A program made the translations under genes and the position numbers. A model generated the notes under the pieces. That model saw nothing but the letters and a program-made list of their open reading frames with translations. It was not told where the DNA came from and ran no database searches. From positions 9,427,724 through 9,491,723 of the forward strand of contig NC_061068.1 in NCBI RefSeq assembly GCF_021917145.1: a DNA stretch of 64,000 bases, in the 5' to 3' direction. This document shows positions 12,239 through 32,929 of the stretch, in pieces (position 1 is the stretch's first letter; each line of letters begins with the position of its first letter). Origin of the DNA: Hypomesus transpacificus (lineage: Eukaryota > Chordata > Actinopteri > Osmeriformes > Osmeridae).

Positions 12239-15200
12239 AAACAATACTGCGTGTGAAGCAATACTACTGTGTGTGCTTGTCTATATGTTGTTGGTCAGGA
12301 CTGAAGGAAAGAGAGTGTGTTTGGGAGATGCTGGATCTTTCCTTTGTTTTTTCATCTGTGTCATGTCAGCAGTGGTCTTGGCTTCTACTGCTGTTGAAGT
12401 TTATACTTGCAGTACAACTCTGAAGGAGAAACCGAAGGCAAAGAGAAAAATACTCTCCAAAGGATGACACCAGATGAAAAAAATGAAATTCTGTAATTCC
12501 ACATGGGAACAAACAATACATTTGAAAATAATATTCAGTCATATAGCCTAATTAAATGTATTGAATTCAGGTAAACTAAATGGTGGAAACTACCCATGGT
12601 TTCCTGGTTTTCATTTCCTAACAAGAAAGAGGAACTTTGAATGGGATTGTAGTTCAGATTTACCATCACATTGCATGAAGCTGGGGTTGAGATAAATGTC
12701 TTATGATAACTGAATTACAGGGCATGCAAAATCCTTATCAATCACCTGAAGGACGATCATATTTATCAAATTAATCAGTGTTGATTTCTCTGACAGCTAT
12801 TCATTTGTTTTGATCTATATGGCCTCGGACGTGAGCATGATGGCTTTGAGGCAATAAGCTTAATTACCATGTTTATATGAGCACTGATCATTTATCTCCA
12901 TAAAACCAGGCAGGATTAACCTGAATGTGCCCCCCTGTCATGTGTGTGGGTGTGTGGGTGTGCACATATGTGTATGTGTGTGTTTTGCAGGACAGGGACA
13001 GGCACATTTGGAAGGACAAGGAGTGTTTATGTCGATGTTATGGATGTCCAATCAGGGCTGAAATGCAGAAACCACAACTGCTCAATAAATACTGTAGTAC
13101 TCTGCCACTTGAATGCAGCAACGGTAGGATTGATTTTCAGGGACTCACTTCTGCCTCTCTGGCAGTGTATATTAATGATTAATATATATATGTATTTTAG
13201 ATTTGTTTTATCTCTTTAATCAACTGCTGTCATACTCCCTTTCTGAAACATAGAACTTATTTATCATCCATTCCTCTAGATGGCACATTGTTACTCGACC
13301 AGTAGAATAGTAGATCTGGGGTCTTTGTTAGGTAGCTGACTCTTGGCCATTTTGATCTCTCTTGGTGTTAGTTTACTTTACATTGGCATTCAGAACAGTT
13401 ATTCCATCAATCAGCCTGGCAGCTACCAAAAGGAGGGCCATGACCATTTAGACTAATCTTTCATCAACATTGAAACATTAAGACATTAAACCCTCGATTC
13501 TAGAGCTACAGGTAAGATAGAAACTCCAAACAAGAGGTATGTTTGCCGAAGTACAGTGTAAAGTAATCAATACTCCCATTTCACAGATTCCAAACTCAGT
13601 CTCTTCTCACAGAACTACCTAATTGTATAGAAACTTCTCAGATAAAGCAGGCCAATATGTTGGTCTCTCATGAAAAACAAAGTCAACCCCACCTCTTCCC
13701 TCCTTCTTTCTCTACTTCACCAACCTCCTCTCTTTCTTTTTTTCCTGTCTGCATCAGCAGAATTTATGAGGCCATTAGGAGAATGTGAGCAGTGTGGACA
13801 GCGCTCAGCACTCAGCTAATCTCTTTATTTGCAGGCGTGAGGAAGGGGCCAAGGAGGAGACAGACAGAATGCCTGGGAGACAAACAGTGCACCCAGATCC
13901 CATTTCGGTTGAACACACATACGTATAACAGTTATCTTGCAGATTGATACATCCCAACCACGAACCACCCTAACCACCCTCTTTAAGATGCTAAGCTACT
14001 TAGTAGTCTGCTTGTGTCGCAAAGTTATTGATCATACTGCTAACTGAACATAGTATTGAAGGGGCATACACAAATAATGCAGACATTCACATACATGGGT
14101 GACGACGGTTCAGTAAGGTGAACTCGAAACACAAATTAAATGTATTCATCAGGCACAAGGCTGTTATTTACAACATAAATTTAGCCCCCACATTGTGACT
14201 TGTATCACAGCCAAATTGAATCATCCCAGAATCCACAGGGTCTTCACTCTCCTCATTTCTCTGCTCCACCGGCTAGTGAGAGACACAGTTGGTCTGCCAT
14301 CAGCCCACTGGTGTCAGCCTGGCTTACATGTGGCTGTTTCACACAGGCTCAGCAGGGCTGGCCTTCCAGCTGCCTCACAGTGGAGCGAAGCCAAGGGCAC
14401 AGAGGCGGCTGCAGAATCATCCTCGATCACCCACACTGACTCTTTACAGATCACTGTGGGGTGATGGAGGCAGACATCATTCACATCATGTGAATCATCA
14501 TGTCAGTCATTACACAGTCTGGAGGCTGTGACAGACAAACCACAGGGAACAGCTCAATCAAGGATGAACCATCACAGAATCTGCAGGATGAGCAAAGGAA
14601 TTGACGTCTCTCATTGAGCACAATGGGATTGCACCACTATGACAAACAGGAGACCTAAATGACGAGACGTTTTGATCCAGCTTAACTCCGAAGCTATGAT
14701 GACAAAAAAGTGAACAGTCCCTCATTCTAGTGTGTTTGTGTTGTGTAGAGACATCATCAATGTGATGATCGCTGAGGTCAATTGGGAACTTGATCCGTTT
14801 TCAGATAGCGTGTCCAGGGTCTACAGCCAGTAGTCAAAACCAAGTCACATCTGGGGGTGGATTCATAGTGACATAATCCAATGCTGATCACGACTGTCTA
14901 AGATATCCTGTCCTGCTGTCTAGCTCATCACCCTGCTAGCACCACAGTTTAGCAGAGGCCAAATGTTCTTATCCAGCATACTGATGTAACGTGACTTACT
15001 TAAGTCTTCTTGACTCTGAAGTGGATTCATGTGGAGTTTTGTGACAATATTTTCATTTTCTTTGGTGAACATTTAATTTAGCACATTGATTTCCTATGAT
15101 CTCTATTTAGCTTTAGAAGAACTCTCTTTTAAGACAGAGCACCTTTAGTATCAAATCCAAAATCTATACATATTGCTTTATCTCCACTCTTACCTCAGCC

Positions 15201-15792
15201 ATTGTGGATCCATAGAATTTTATATTACTTGTATTGCTCCTCATACCAGTAAAATGCTTTCACAAGGGGCACGAATACTGGTGACATTTCATTCCACCAG
15301 GCCACCCTTTCTTCCTCACACAGCCATAAAGGTGACATTGATTGTGGTCCCTGATCAGCGGTAAAGGACGTAAGAGAGGGGATTACCAAAGGCTGTGTCA
15401 GACACTACCCATCCCCATAAGCCCCCTCATAAAGGCTCCATCAGCTTCTCCTGAAGGCATTCACTCTGGACAACTCACAAAATTGGTTTCACTGCAGAGA
15501 AGTGTGTGCGTTTTGTTTGAGTGTATGTGCTGTAATGAAGTTATGCTTCCAAAATCAAGATATTAGAAAACAGTATTTTATATTCGAAGCGTAGGAATTG
15601 GAAAATGTTACAGTCTATTTAAAAAAATACAAATAAACTCCCTAGGACAAAGCTGAAGTAATCCAAGACGTTATGTGGTGGAGGTCCAATCACAGCACGT
15701 TCTGCTTGTCATTGCTAGGATGGACATTCTGTCTGACATACTGGACACCACAAAGTCCAGCGCAGTACCATTCAGGAAACTGATGAAACAGG

Positions 15793-20870
<5,078 letters not shown>

Positions 20871-21906
20871 ATCAGTTGGTATTCAAACAGTCGCACTGGG
20901 ACATTTCAGACACTTGAGGGTTCTTGGGGCAAATGCAGATTGTATGCAGTCTATGTTGTCTCAGAATTGGCTTCAAATGACAACAAAATGTCATAGGTCA
21001 CTGATTTTAGCACCATAAATGACTACTATTCATTCATGCGTTCTGGAACCTAGGAACACACAGCCTCTTATGACCAGCTTTTAAAGGTTCCAGAGCCTCT
21101 AAGGGCAGAATAAGAACATTCTATGGTTTACCACCTTTGATTCAATACAAAGGTGATGCACTGTGCCCTCACAACAAAACAAAACTGTTGCCATCATGAG
21201 ATTGGCCATTAGCTAACTTGATAACTAGGACAGTAATTGGAGCACAACAAATGTTATTTGTAGTTATTTAAATCAAATTTTTACAGCTCACAAACATACA
21301 TTTATCAAATAAGTTTGAAACTCTCTAAGGTCCACAAAAACAAGTGAATTGCAGTAAGCAAGCTTCACTATTCAACATAGGGTCAAAAGTATGGTTCTAG
21401 CACTACCTAGTGGCTAATGATTACATGTATTAAAATTATGGTTAACTATAATAACTTCAACCCCCTTCAATCACTGTTCTTTTCCAAGTGAAGGCTACAC
21501 AAATGTTGTTTGCCCGTGAACTGAAATGACAGATGGCAAGCTGAGGCATTCAAAAACGACACTTGTGTAAAGGCCAAGATACTGCAATAATATCAGCAAT
21601 CATAAATAAATCGTACTTAGAAGGAAAAGCACCTCAAGAGAAATCATAACCAGACAGCACTAAGTTAAATCAATCGACTTATTTTTAATCACATTTCCAA
21701 TATATAGAACCCTTATGAGAAAACATTTTGTTGGTTGGGATATTCCAAACAAATAAATGTGGTTATTTTACTCTCAAACTGCTTTTTATCTGTATTTTTG
21801 GTTTAAAGTAACATCAAACACTGGTGTCTGGCTGGGTGATGGTACATTCCAGTTGTGACTGGCTGGAGTGTTCCATGTCTGTCTCCATTTAGTCTTTCAG
21901 TAAAGA
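20871..21906. other. Spacer: C3orf20 5' flank and ccdc174 3' region
   Basis: No coding sequence is recognised. The side next to 21907 should hold the ccdc174 3' untranslated region; the side next to 20871 should hold the C3orf20 5' untranslated region and promoter. I see no clear TATA box. Confidence 0.5.
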
Positions 21907-25635
<3,729 letters not shown>

Positions 25636-26331
25636 TACTGTTTATGATCAATCTCGTCTTACTAATGCAAATAAACTAGCCGTCCAGTACTAGCATGATA
25701 CCTTCTTTGTGGGTTTCAACCCAACGCGACTTCCATGGCTTAGTGATCATTACTGCCATCTACTGGTGTGGAAAGGTATGTAACATTGCACGTTTTATCA
25801 AACGACTCACCTGTCAACCTACATACAAATGTTCTTCACTTATGCATAGGCTTCTGACTGACCGTCACTGTGTCGTTGAAAGTATATTTGTTTGGAAAAT
25901 GTGTCCGGTTATATATGCAGACACATTCGCAACATAACTGTTTTTATCTGCCAATACTGACAAGCAAACGGATGTGCAAATTGGACACACATTCTGAGCC
26001 ACACAAATAGCTACATAAATGGCATGGTTGTGTAGAAGTGAATATGTCCACTTACACCTGATACAGATATGTCCACGTAAAACCATTGTCATACCAACTG
26101 GGGCTGCTTTGTCATGCCAAAAGAGGTAATGAGCTGAAACACTCAATTGCTGTCAGATAGTAGGCTCAACTGATGATTAAAGGTCACAATATAAGCATTA
26201 AGTCTTCAACACAGCTATGCTTGGCCCCTTATCTAGTCAAACATTTGAACAATCCATGCTTACCAAGTTGAGTTATCTATAGTATTGTGTACTATAGTAA
26301 CACAAACAATGAGAAAGGGAACTAGAATGGG

Positions 26332-26380
26332 TATATAATGTGGAGAAAAACCAATCCGAACAAATCAACATCCGTGTCAG
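26332..26380 (+). promoter_or_regulatory. ghrl core promoter and short non-coding exon 1
   Basis: A TATA box (TATATAA) lies at 26332-26338. A consensus donor (CAG|GTGAGT) follows at 26380/26381. Initiation about 30 bp below the TATA box would give a first exon of only about 19 nt. Mammalian ghrelin genes also have a roughly 20-nt non-coding first exon. Confidence 0.65.
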
Positions 26381-26526
26381 GTGAGTCAAATTTAATTCTT
26401 CTGGCAAGTTGTGGGGTTTGATGTTTGGAAAAAAAACATTTTAAGTGGTTTGAATCAGGCTGTGCATTCTGTATTTGTCTGTATTTTATTTGTCAGTAGA
26501 TATTCCTAAAGCAGCCATTCTTCACC

Positions 26527-27075
26527 ATGATTATGAAGAGAAGTACTGGTGTGATGCTCCTGTTGCTATGTTGTCTGTCTCTGTGGTGCAAGTCAGCCAG
26601 TGCTGGCACCAGTTTCCTCAGCACATCGCAGAGACCTCCCGTAAGTAGGTGTTTATTGGTGTATAGTAAGGAGATGGATGATGGTGTGTGTTGATGTGTT
26701 TGAATGATGTAGACATAGAAAGAGGGTGGGTGTTCTGGTTAGATTAGTCTGGTTTTGTTTGCAGGGTAAAGGAAAGCCTCCCCGAGTTGGTCGGAGGGCT
26801 GTGGAGGAGTTTTCTGAGCTGTTTGAGGAACACCAACCTCAAAAGGATGGACACAAAACAGTGAGTCATAGACACTTTCTAAAATAAACCTGAACTGTTT
26901 TAAAAACACGTGGACTATGACCGACGTGTTTGGCCTGTGCTGCCAACAGGTGACAGTCCCATTTGAGATGGGTGTCCACCTGAGCGAGGCGGAGTACGAG
27001 GAGTATGGCATGGTGCTGCAGAAGATCCTGCAGGAGGTCCTGGGAGATGACCCACCAGCAGGAAACCTCATCTGA
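26527..27075 (+). CDS. ghrl: Preproghrelin
   Basis: Encodes the secreted appetite and growth-hormone-releasing peptide ghrelin. Coding exons 26527-26640, 26765-26860 and 26950-27075 give 111 residues; the 5' untranslated part of exon 2 begins at about 26497. Residues 1-26 are a signal peptide with a Leu-rich core ending SASA. Mature ghrelin follows: [20 protein letters not shown], then GRR, which supplies the amidation glycine and a dibasic cleavage site, predicting a 20-residue C-terminal amide as in other teleosts. Ser3, the octanoylation site for GOAT (MBOAT4), is present. The C-terminal propeptide ([19 protein letters not shown]) aligns with the mammalian obestatin region but lacks its processing signals. 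An in-frame ATG two codons downstream is an alternative start. The gene is convergent with tatdn2, the same neighbour as in human. Confidence 0.97.
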
Positions 27076-27166
27076 CCTTTGGCCTTATGTTTCTGTCAAA
27101 ACATAGCAAAGACAACTACTGGGTACAACCCTAGCGTTGATGAGTTTTTCTGAATGTTAAATGTGG

Positions 27167-27172
27167 AATAAA
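27167..27172 (+). terminator. ghrl poly(A) signal
   Basis: Canonical AATAAA 92 nt after the ghrl stop codon, matching a short 3' untranslated region. The next 1 kb to 28194 has no gene and probably contains the long tatdn2 3' untranslated region on the minus strand. Confidence 0.75.
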
Positions 27173-28194
27173 AACATGTCCTATGATTACATCACATGCG
27201 TTTGTGGCAGAGTAAACCAATATAAACAAGTGCCATATTTTCATGCTTTCAACAAATTGTTCTTCTACCCTAAACCACATTACATTTCTGAACACACTTT
27301 TTTAAACACTTAAAAAAGGTAGAATTTGTACCTCTGTATTTACAGCCATTAAAGATTACAGAAATAGGTTAATTGACCAGCCTGGCAGCCTTTTTCTCTT
27401 ATTAAATTAACTCCCAAGGAGAATGTAAGTTGTTTCTCTATAAATTACCAACAAATAACTCAATAGAAGTACCTATGGCTTGACACCCACACATCTATAC
27501 AAATCTTTAATTCTAAAGAAATGCCTGAATAAATAATGATCATTCTATTCCTCATCATACAATAATGAAATCAAGATGAGAAAAAAAAAAATAATTTAAT
27601 GACAGCATTAAATTACATAACATATTGAGGGATGGAGTTCCACAACAACAAACTACACCAAAATCAACCCATTTGACAACAGTCACTTAAGAATGCAGAA
27701 CAATTAAAAACAGAACAGAGATGTCAAATGACCATAACAACATATCAAAATCAAACCAATGACAAATCAAATGAATACTAAATACCTAAAAATGTTTCTA
27801 ATAATACACAGCAACCAACAGCAGCCTCATCACGTGTACCACACCAACAGAAGTTTGGGTCAGACTGAGAATCCTTTAGTTTAGAGCTTTATAACAGGAG
27901 CTCAAACAGAGCACTGCACACCTGTTCTCAACAAAACACAGGAATAGACTTATGCCAGCAAAAGTAAACTATTGATCCCATTACATTTAACAAGAAAAAT
28001 ACTATTGACATTAAAGGCCTTACACAAAGTAAATAAATATACATTTGATATATTTAAGAGATTTATCTTTACTTCTGAAAAGCAGACCAATTGCAAAAAA
28101 AACTACCAAACTATTTCAGAGACCCAATTTCTTTCACTTTTTATGCATGCATGGTTACATCTGGTAACCATGGTTTGCTTTACTGTCATCAGGT

Positions 28195-31100
28195 TTATAC
28201 ACCATAGAGTTGAGTGGTGTTGCTTCTGATAGTGGTAAATACTTTGGCGATGGGCTCTCTTTTTAGGACGCTAATCTCACGGACAGTGTGGATGCCCATG
28301 CCAGGGTGGGCAAACCTGCACACATCTCTACTAACCTGGCGAGACAAAAACAATCAATTAACGTACATGAGCAAGGCTGTCTTCTACACCATTCCAACTG
28401 TTGACTCAAAATGCAAAGAAATGTCTCAGAGAAACTCAATTTTGAATGTGTGTCTACCTTATGCGGTAGAAAGTAGGGTGCATCCGTTTCCAGGACGATC
28501 CGTTCAAGGGGAATCCTGCGCACGGATTCTCGAGCCTCAGTGGCTTTGGGGTAGGTAATGAGGCCAGTGAAGCCTACATACAGGTTAGGAAACGCATCCA
28601 ATAACGGCTCAATCACTGAGTAACTGTTGGTGAAACAGTGCCTGAAACACAAGATTACAATAAACTGTAAAAAATGTGTAACACATCTTCGTCTATTGAA
28701 TACACTTTATAAATAGCTATCGGCCTGTTTTCATGCCAAGCTGTCAGACTTGTTTCGAGACATCTTTACAGTTGTTCTCATTCTTTCTGTTGTAACTTTT
28801 CCAAAGAGCCACTGTTGGGGTTTGTTCCATAACAGAAAAAACAAAGGCATTCCAGTGTGTCTGCACCCATGTAGCATACATTAGCCTAGTGACAGGGTTA
28901 ACACAATTGTATTTTAAAATTATTTGTTGTTTGTATACAGTCATTCAACAATGAACACACGCCTTCAAACCTGTGAATCTTGTAATCGCGGGGCACACAC
29001 TTCTTCATGATCTCAAGCAAGTCTTTGTCTGCATCTCTACAGTGGATCACAAGAGGTTTTTTCATGGCCACTGCCAGACGCAGTTGACGCTCAAATACCT
29101 GTGGGGGGCGCCAAACCAACACCACCATCACTGTCAAACCCAGGTTTTAAGCATAGGAATTAAATGAATGAATCTCCCCAAGGAGTCCAAGCCCACCTGC
29201 TTCTGCTTGACCACGTTGACTGAGTTTTTGTGGGAGTAGTCTAGGCCGATCTCTCCAAAGGCCACAGCCTTGGGGTGCCGCATTGCCATCAGGATGTTGC
29301 GCTCCTGCACATCGGAGTAGTCCTTAGCAAAGTGAGGGTGGCACCCAAACGCACCCCACACCAACTCTTCTCCTAGCAGCCCCTCCCACAGAGCCTCCCT
29401 CACCATGATGCGAGGGTTGCAGAAGTCAGCGATGCAGCCATGGAACTCTGATGGGAAGCTGCTGCGGTGCATGCTTCGGAACCGTGCAAAGGTGCCAACG
29501 AAACCCAGCTTGCCATACAGCATGTCCAGGTGGCAGTGGGTGTCCACAAACCCCAGCTTGGCCTCTACCCGTTGTGAGGGGTCACATGTCCAGATAGGCT
29601 CTGCCCCGACTGACATCCTCCTAGTGATGTTGTCAAAGGCTGTGGAGGAGTGGCTGTCCAGAAAGGCATCAGAGTACCTCCGGGGGGCAGGGTGACAGGG
29701 GGGATAGGGGGAGAACAAGCTGTGTCCTAGAGGCAGGATCGCTGAAGTGGACACTGGGTCTTTCCTTGAGCGTATGGGCAGTGCAAAAGGGTCTGGGGAC
29801 ATGAGGGCACCTTTGGTAGGTCGCTGGTCCCACTGGTTAACCACACCCGTCCTGGGAGTCTCTGGAGTTGTGCTAGGGGATTTGTAATTCCTTCTTTGCT
29901 TCCCTGGGAGGGCTTGCTCAGGAGACGTTAAGCCTGTACTCCATGACTGGGGGGAGGTGAGGTCTAGACACTTGTTGGAGAGGTCAGGACTTCTCAATCC
30001 AGGTGAGGAGAGAGAGGTGAGGGAGGGGATCACTAGCCCCTGGGTAGGCAAAGCAGGACTGCTGGGTTTCTTGGTGCCTATAGAGTAGTTTTGTGGTTTC
30101 ATGAAGTGGGAGTCACGATTGTAATTGTACTTCAGGGCAGAAGGTGTCGACTCACTGATTTCATCTTTACGGCTTGGGAAATCTTTATCCTGGGAGAACG
30201 TCTTAACTGCCACAGGGTCCTCAGCATCTGACCAATCAGGAGAGTCACCTGATTTGAAGATCACGCTCTTTCAAGGGAAAACATTGAGGACAATTAAAAC
30301 ATTATACAGAAAGACAACTGATACAAAAACTGGACAAAACTCTGCTTATTCTGAATTAAGCCACACATTTGTTGAGCTAACAGTTAGTCTTTAATCTCGG
30401 GAACATACCCTTGTATCTTGCTCGAGAAAAGCGCTGTCTTCTAGCTTGTCTGTGTTGACAAATACCAGAGGACGAATCCAATTCTCGCCTTCTTCCTCAA
30501 CAGTAGCTCTACCATCAGGCTCGCTTTCTGACGGGGCAGAGCAGCAGCTCAAGTCGAAGTCTGTACTTCGATCTAACTCTTGACTAGGCATCTCATCACT
30601 TGTGTTGAGTGTCAACTTCCTGCTAGGGAACTTCCGGGCAAGAGAGGGGCTCTTGGCTCTAGAACATTTGACTGGGGATGAGGTCTTTTTTTCTCGCCCA
30701 AAAGCTGCAGTTAAGGCCTTCCGGTAGATTGCCTTGGATCCTTCATCTGGAGTGCAGTTTTTCCTCTTCAAGGCAGAAGAGATAGGCGAAGATGTGGTAC
30801 CATCCATGAACATTCCCTGAATTAACACAAAAATGCTTGACTGAGAATGATTTACATTTCTCAGACTTTAAGGACAGAAAGAAAAAAAACTTTCAAGTCT
30901 CCAAGTTTTAAGGAAATTTTGTTTGTGAACAAGACGCACATGACTTACCTTGGAGGGATTGATGGATTTAAGATGTTTTCTAGAAAGCTTCTTGACTTTG
31001 TCTGTACCTAGGTTACTCCCATTCTGGGTTTCTGCTTTCCTCTTGGGTGTGTCTAAACAGATATTGCCCAGTTCTCCAACATCAGAAGACTCTGAAGACA

Positions 31101-31254
31101 CATTTAAAACTGTCGAAGACGGACTCAGATCTTCTTTGGGGGACATACTCCAACGAGATGGTTTATGTTCTCCAACATTGCTCTTGTGGAACTTAGTAGG
31201 GGAGCATACAGCTGACCGTAGCCACTGAAACTTGACCTTCTTATTGTTGTCCAT
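28195..31254 (-). CDS. tatdn2: TatD DNase domain-containing protein 2
   Basis: TatD-family metal-dependent nuclease of the amidohydrolase-like TIM-barrel fold. Exons, 5' to 3': 30949-31254, 30409-30816, 29197-30267, 28971-29098, 28458-28641, 28195-28335; all phases agree and give 745 residues (human about 760). The N-terminal two-thirds is a Ser/Pro/Lys-rich, probably disordered extension found in TATDN2 but not in short TatD proteins. The catalytic domain keeps the expected metal ligands: HxH in [13 protein letters not shown], Glu in [13 protein letters not shown], His in [13 protein letters not shown], His in [11 protein letters not shown] and Asp in [14 protein letters not shown]. The first in-frame ATG after the acceptor at 31267 was taken as start ([12 protein letters not shown]); an upstream untranslated exon is implied but not located. 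Confidence 0.95.
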
Positions 31255-31267
31255 CTTGTCATTGACA

Positions 31268-32761
31268 CTACAGAGAAAAACGATTGCGTGGTTAGCATCC
31301 ATGGCTTTATAAAAGTTTAAATTACAAAGCCTAGTAGATAATGTTTTACCATTCAATGTTGCCATTTAAATGTGCCTTCCTTTGTTTCCTGTAGAATGGC
31401 ACCTGAAACTTAGTTGTCCATCTTTTTTTCCACGTTGGATAGAGTAGGGGCATTTCCCTTAATTAAACAAACACGTGGGGAAACATGAGAAAACCGGTTA
31501 CAGCCTGATCAGAAATATTGACATTCAAAGCGTTATCTTTTTTTTATATACTTTCAAAAAGCAGCAAGCTAACTAGTTAAGTTAGCTCTTGGTATCAAAT
31601 TAGCTGGCCGGGAAAGGCATCTCATAGTTGTTCTGTAGGTTTGTGCTAGCAAGCTAATGATGGCACAGCTGCAGACACTTCTAGCAAGCTTTACAACGAG
31701 TTACAGTGAGCCAACTGTCCGTTCACCCTTCACATTCAATCAACGTAATTTGCAAAAACATGACCAACAGGCCGATCCAGTTCTCAAGATTGCAAAATTA
31801 TTTCTGACAATCAGTAAAAACCATATTGCGAAATATATTTGCAAGGTATCAGCTGTTTACCTTCCGTTTGAGAATGGCAAAGATTTACCGCCACCCCCAC
31901 GTGTAAAACGGAAACCATGTGTTCTGACTGTTTTGAAGTGCACTTGTCTTATGATCGACTTCACTTGGTTACCATTTGGAAAAATCCAATATTATTTTGT
32001 AAACTGACATATTTATAACAATATCGCAGTCAATGTAGCCTACTTAAAATCACATTTAATTAAATATGTAGGTAGCGTGGTTTTACTAACTGACCTGCTT
32101 TTCATGATTCCACTATCGACGTCTGCCACTTTTGACACAACTGGTTGTCCGCAGCCTATGTTAAGCATGGGAGTTAAGCATATTGAAAAAGCCTAGACAA
32201 TTTAACCAAGACACAGCTTTTTGAAAAGAAAAAAATCAATGTGATAATCATCCACAGCACATTCTTCAAACAGAGTTCAGTAATCCGGACCCCAGAGATC
32301 CCAGTGTTTTACCACTATTTTGTCAACCCGTCAGAATAGTGCAATAACAAGATTACCATCAAACGTACAATGTTGTTGACCTTTTAAACTATAATAATCC
32401 AATTAAACAGCTGTCACAATAAAATGGTTTTCCGGTGCAATTACCGAGCCTCAAACATATTATTCTTCAGATTTTCTTCCAGTTGAGTCTTATTTATTTA
32501 GACTCTATTATGGCTAACAATGCTATTTAACCTACGTTAGTAGCCTACAGGTAAATGTTTTACTATTGTTTTTTGAGATTTAACGTTAACATGTGACAGT
32601 CAGTTTGAGTACACACATGAGGCTATATTATTTCAGAAAACGTAATATAATTACATTTTGAAATGGTCAGTAGAGTGCACTGAGTCTACTATATTTAAGT
32701 AGGCCTATACACACACCACTACACATTTCTGCAGTCATAGTCACAGAATAGGAATTTATTC
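31268..32761. other. Spacer upstream of tatdn2
   Basis: It should hold the tatdn2 5' untranslated exon and promoter. A plus-strand open frame at 31657-32007 has no recognised motif and no splice partner, so it is not called as a gene. The rest is AT-rich and without visible features. Confidence 0.5.
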
Positions 32762-32767
32762 TTTATT
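32762..32767 (-). terminator. Poly(A) signal for the unrecognised gene at 32930-35011
   Basis: AATAAA on the minus strand 163 nt past the TAA stop; a second copy lies at 32755-32760. Their position supports the gene model ending at 32930. Confidence 0.55.
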
Positions 32768-32929
32768 ACAAATACTGATCAATGTGCCCCGCTACAAAAT
32801 ATAATGTCAAAGTCAGTATATAGCTATCCTAAGAGGGGATATTAATACTTATTCAGCAATAGAAAAAAATAAAAAATAAAATAAAGTAATTATGACAAAG
32901 TTTCATCACGCTTCTAACATTAAAAAGAG

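Larger units (their letters stand above)
9300..15792. other. Intergenic region without a recognisable gene
   Basis: This lies between the fgd5 5' end and the C3orf20 3' end. The open frames here are short, lack recognisable motifs and mostly read through simple repeats. It contains the C31/CA tract at 11815-11858 and the TG tract at 12144-12238. A unique-looking AT-rich block at about 12785-12920 could be a conserved non-coding element, but this cannot be tested here. The first few hundred bases probably include the fgd5 promoter. Confidence 0.6.

Noticed and set aside
11656-12423. Open frames rich in Pro, Val-Cys or Thr-His
   Set aside because: They are translations of the C31 and (TG)n simple repeats.
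26739-27071. Minus-strand 110-codon open frame across ghrl exons
   Set aside because: It runs through introns and is antisense to clear coding exons; no motif. An antisense transcript like human GHRLOS cannot be judged from sequence.
31657-32007. Plus-strand 116-codon open frame upstream of tatdn2
   Set aside because: No recognised motif, no splice partner and AT-rich random-looking composition; it lies where the tatdn2 promoter and 5' exon should be.
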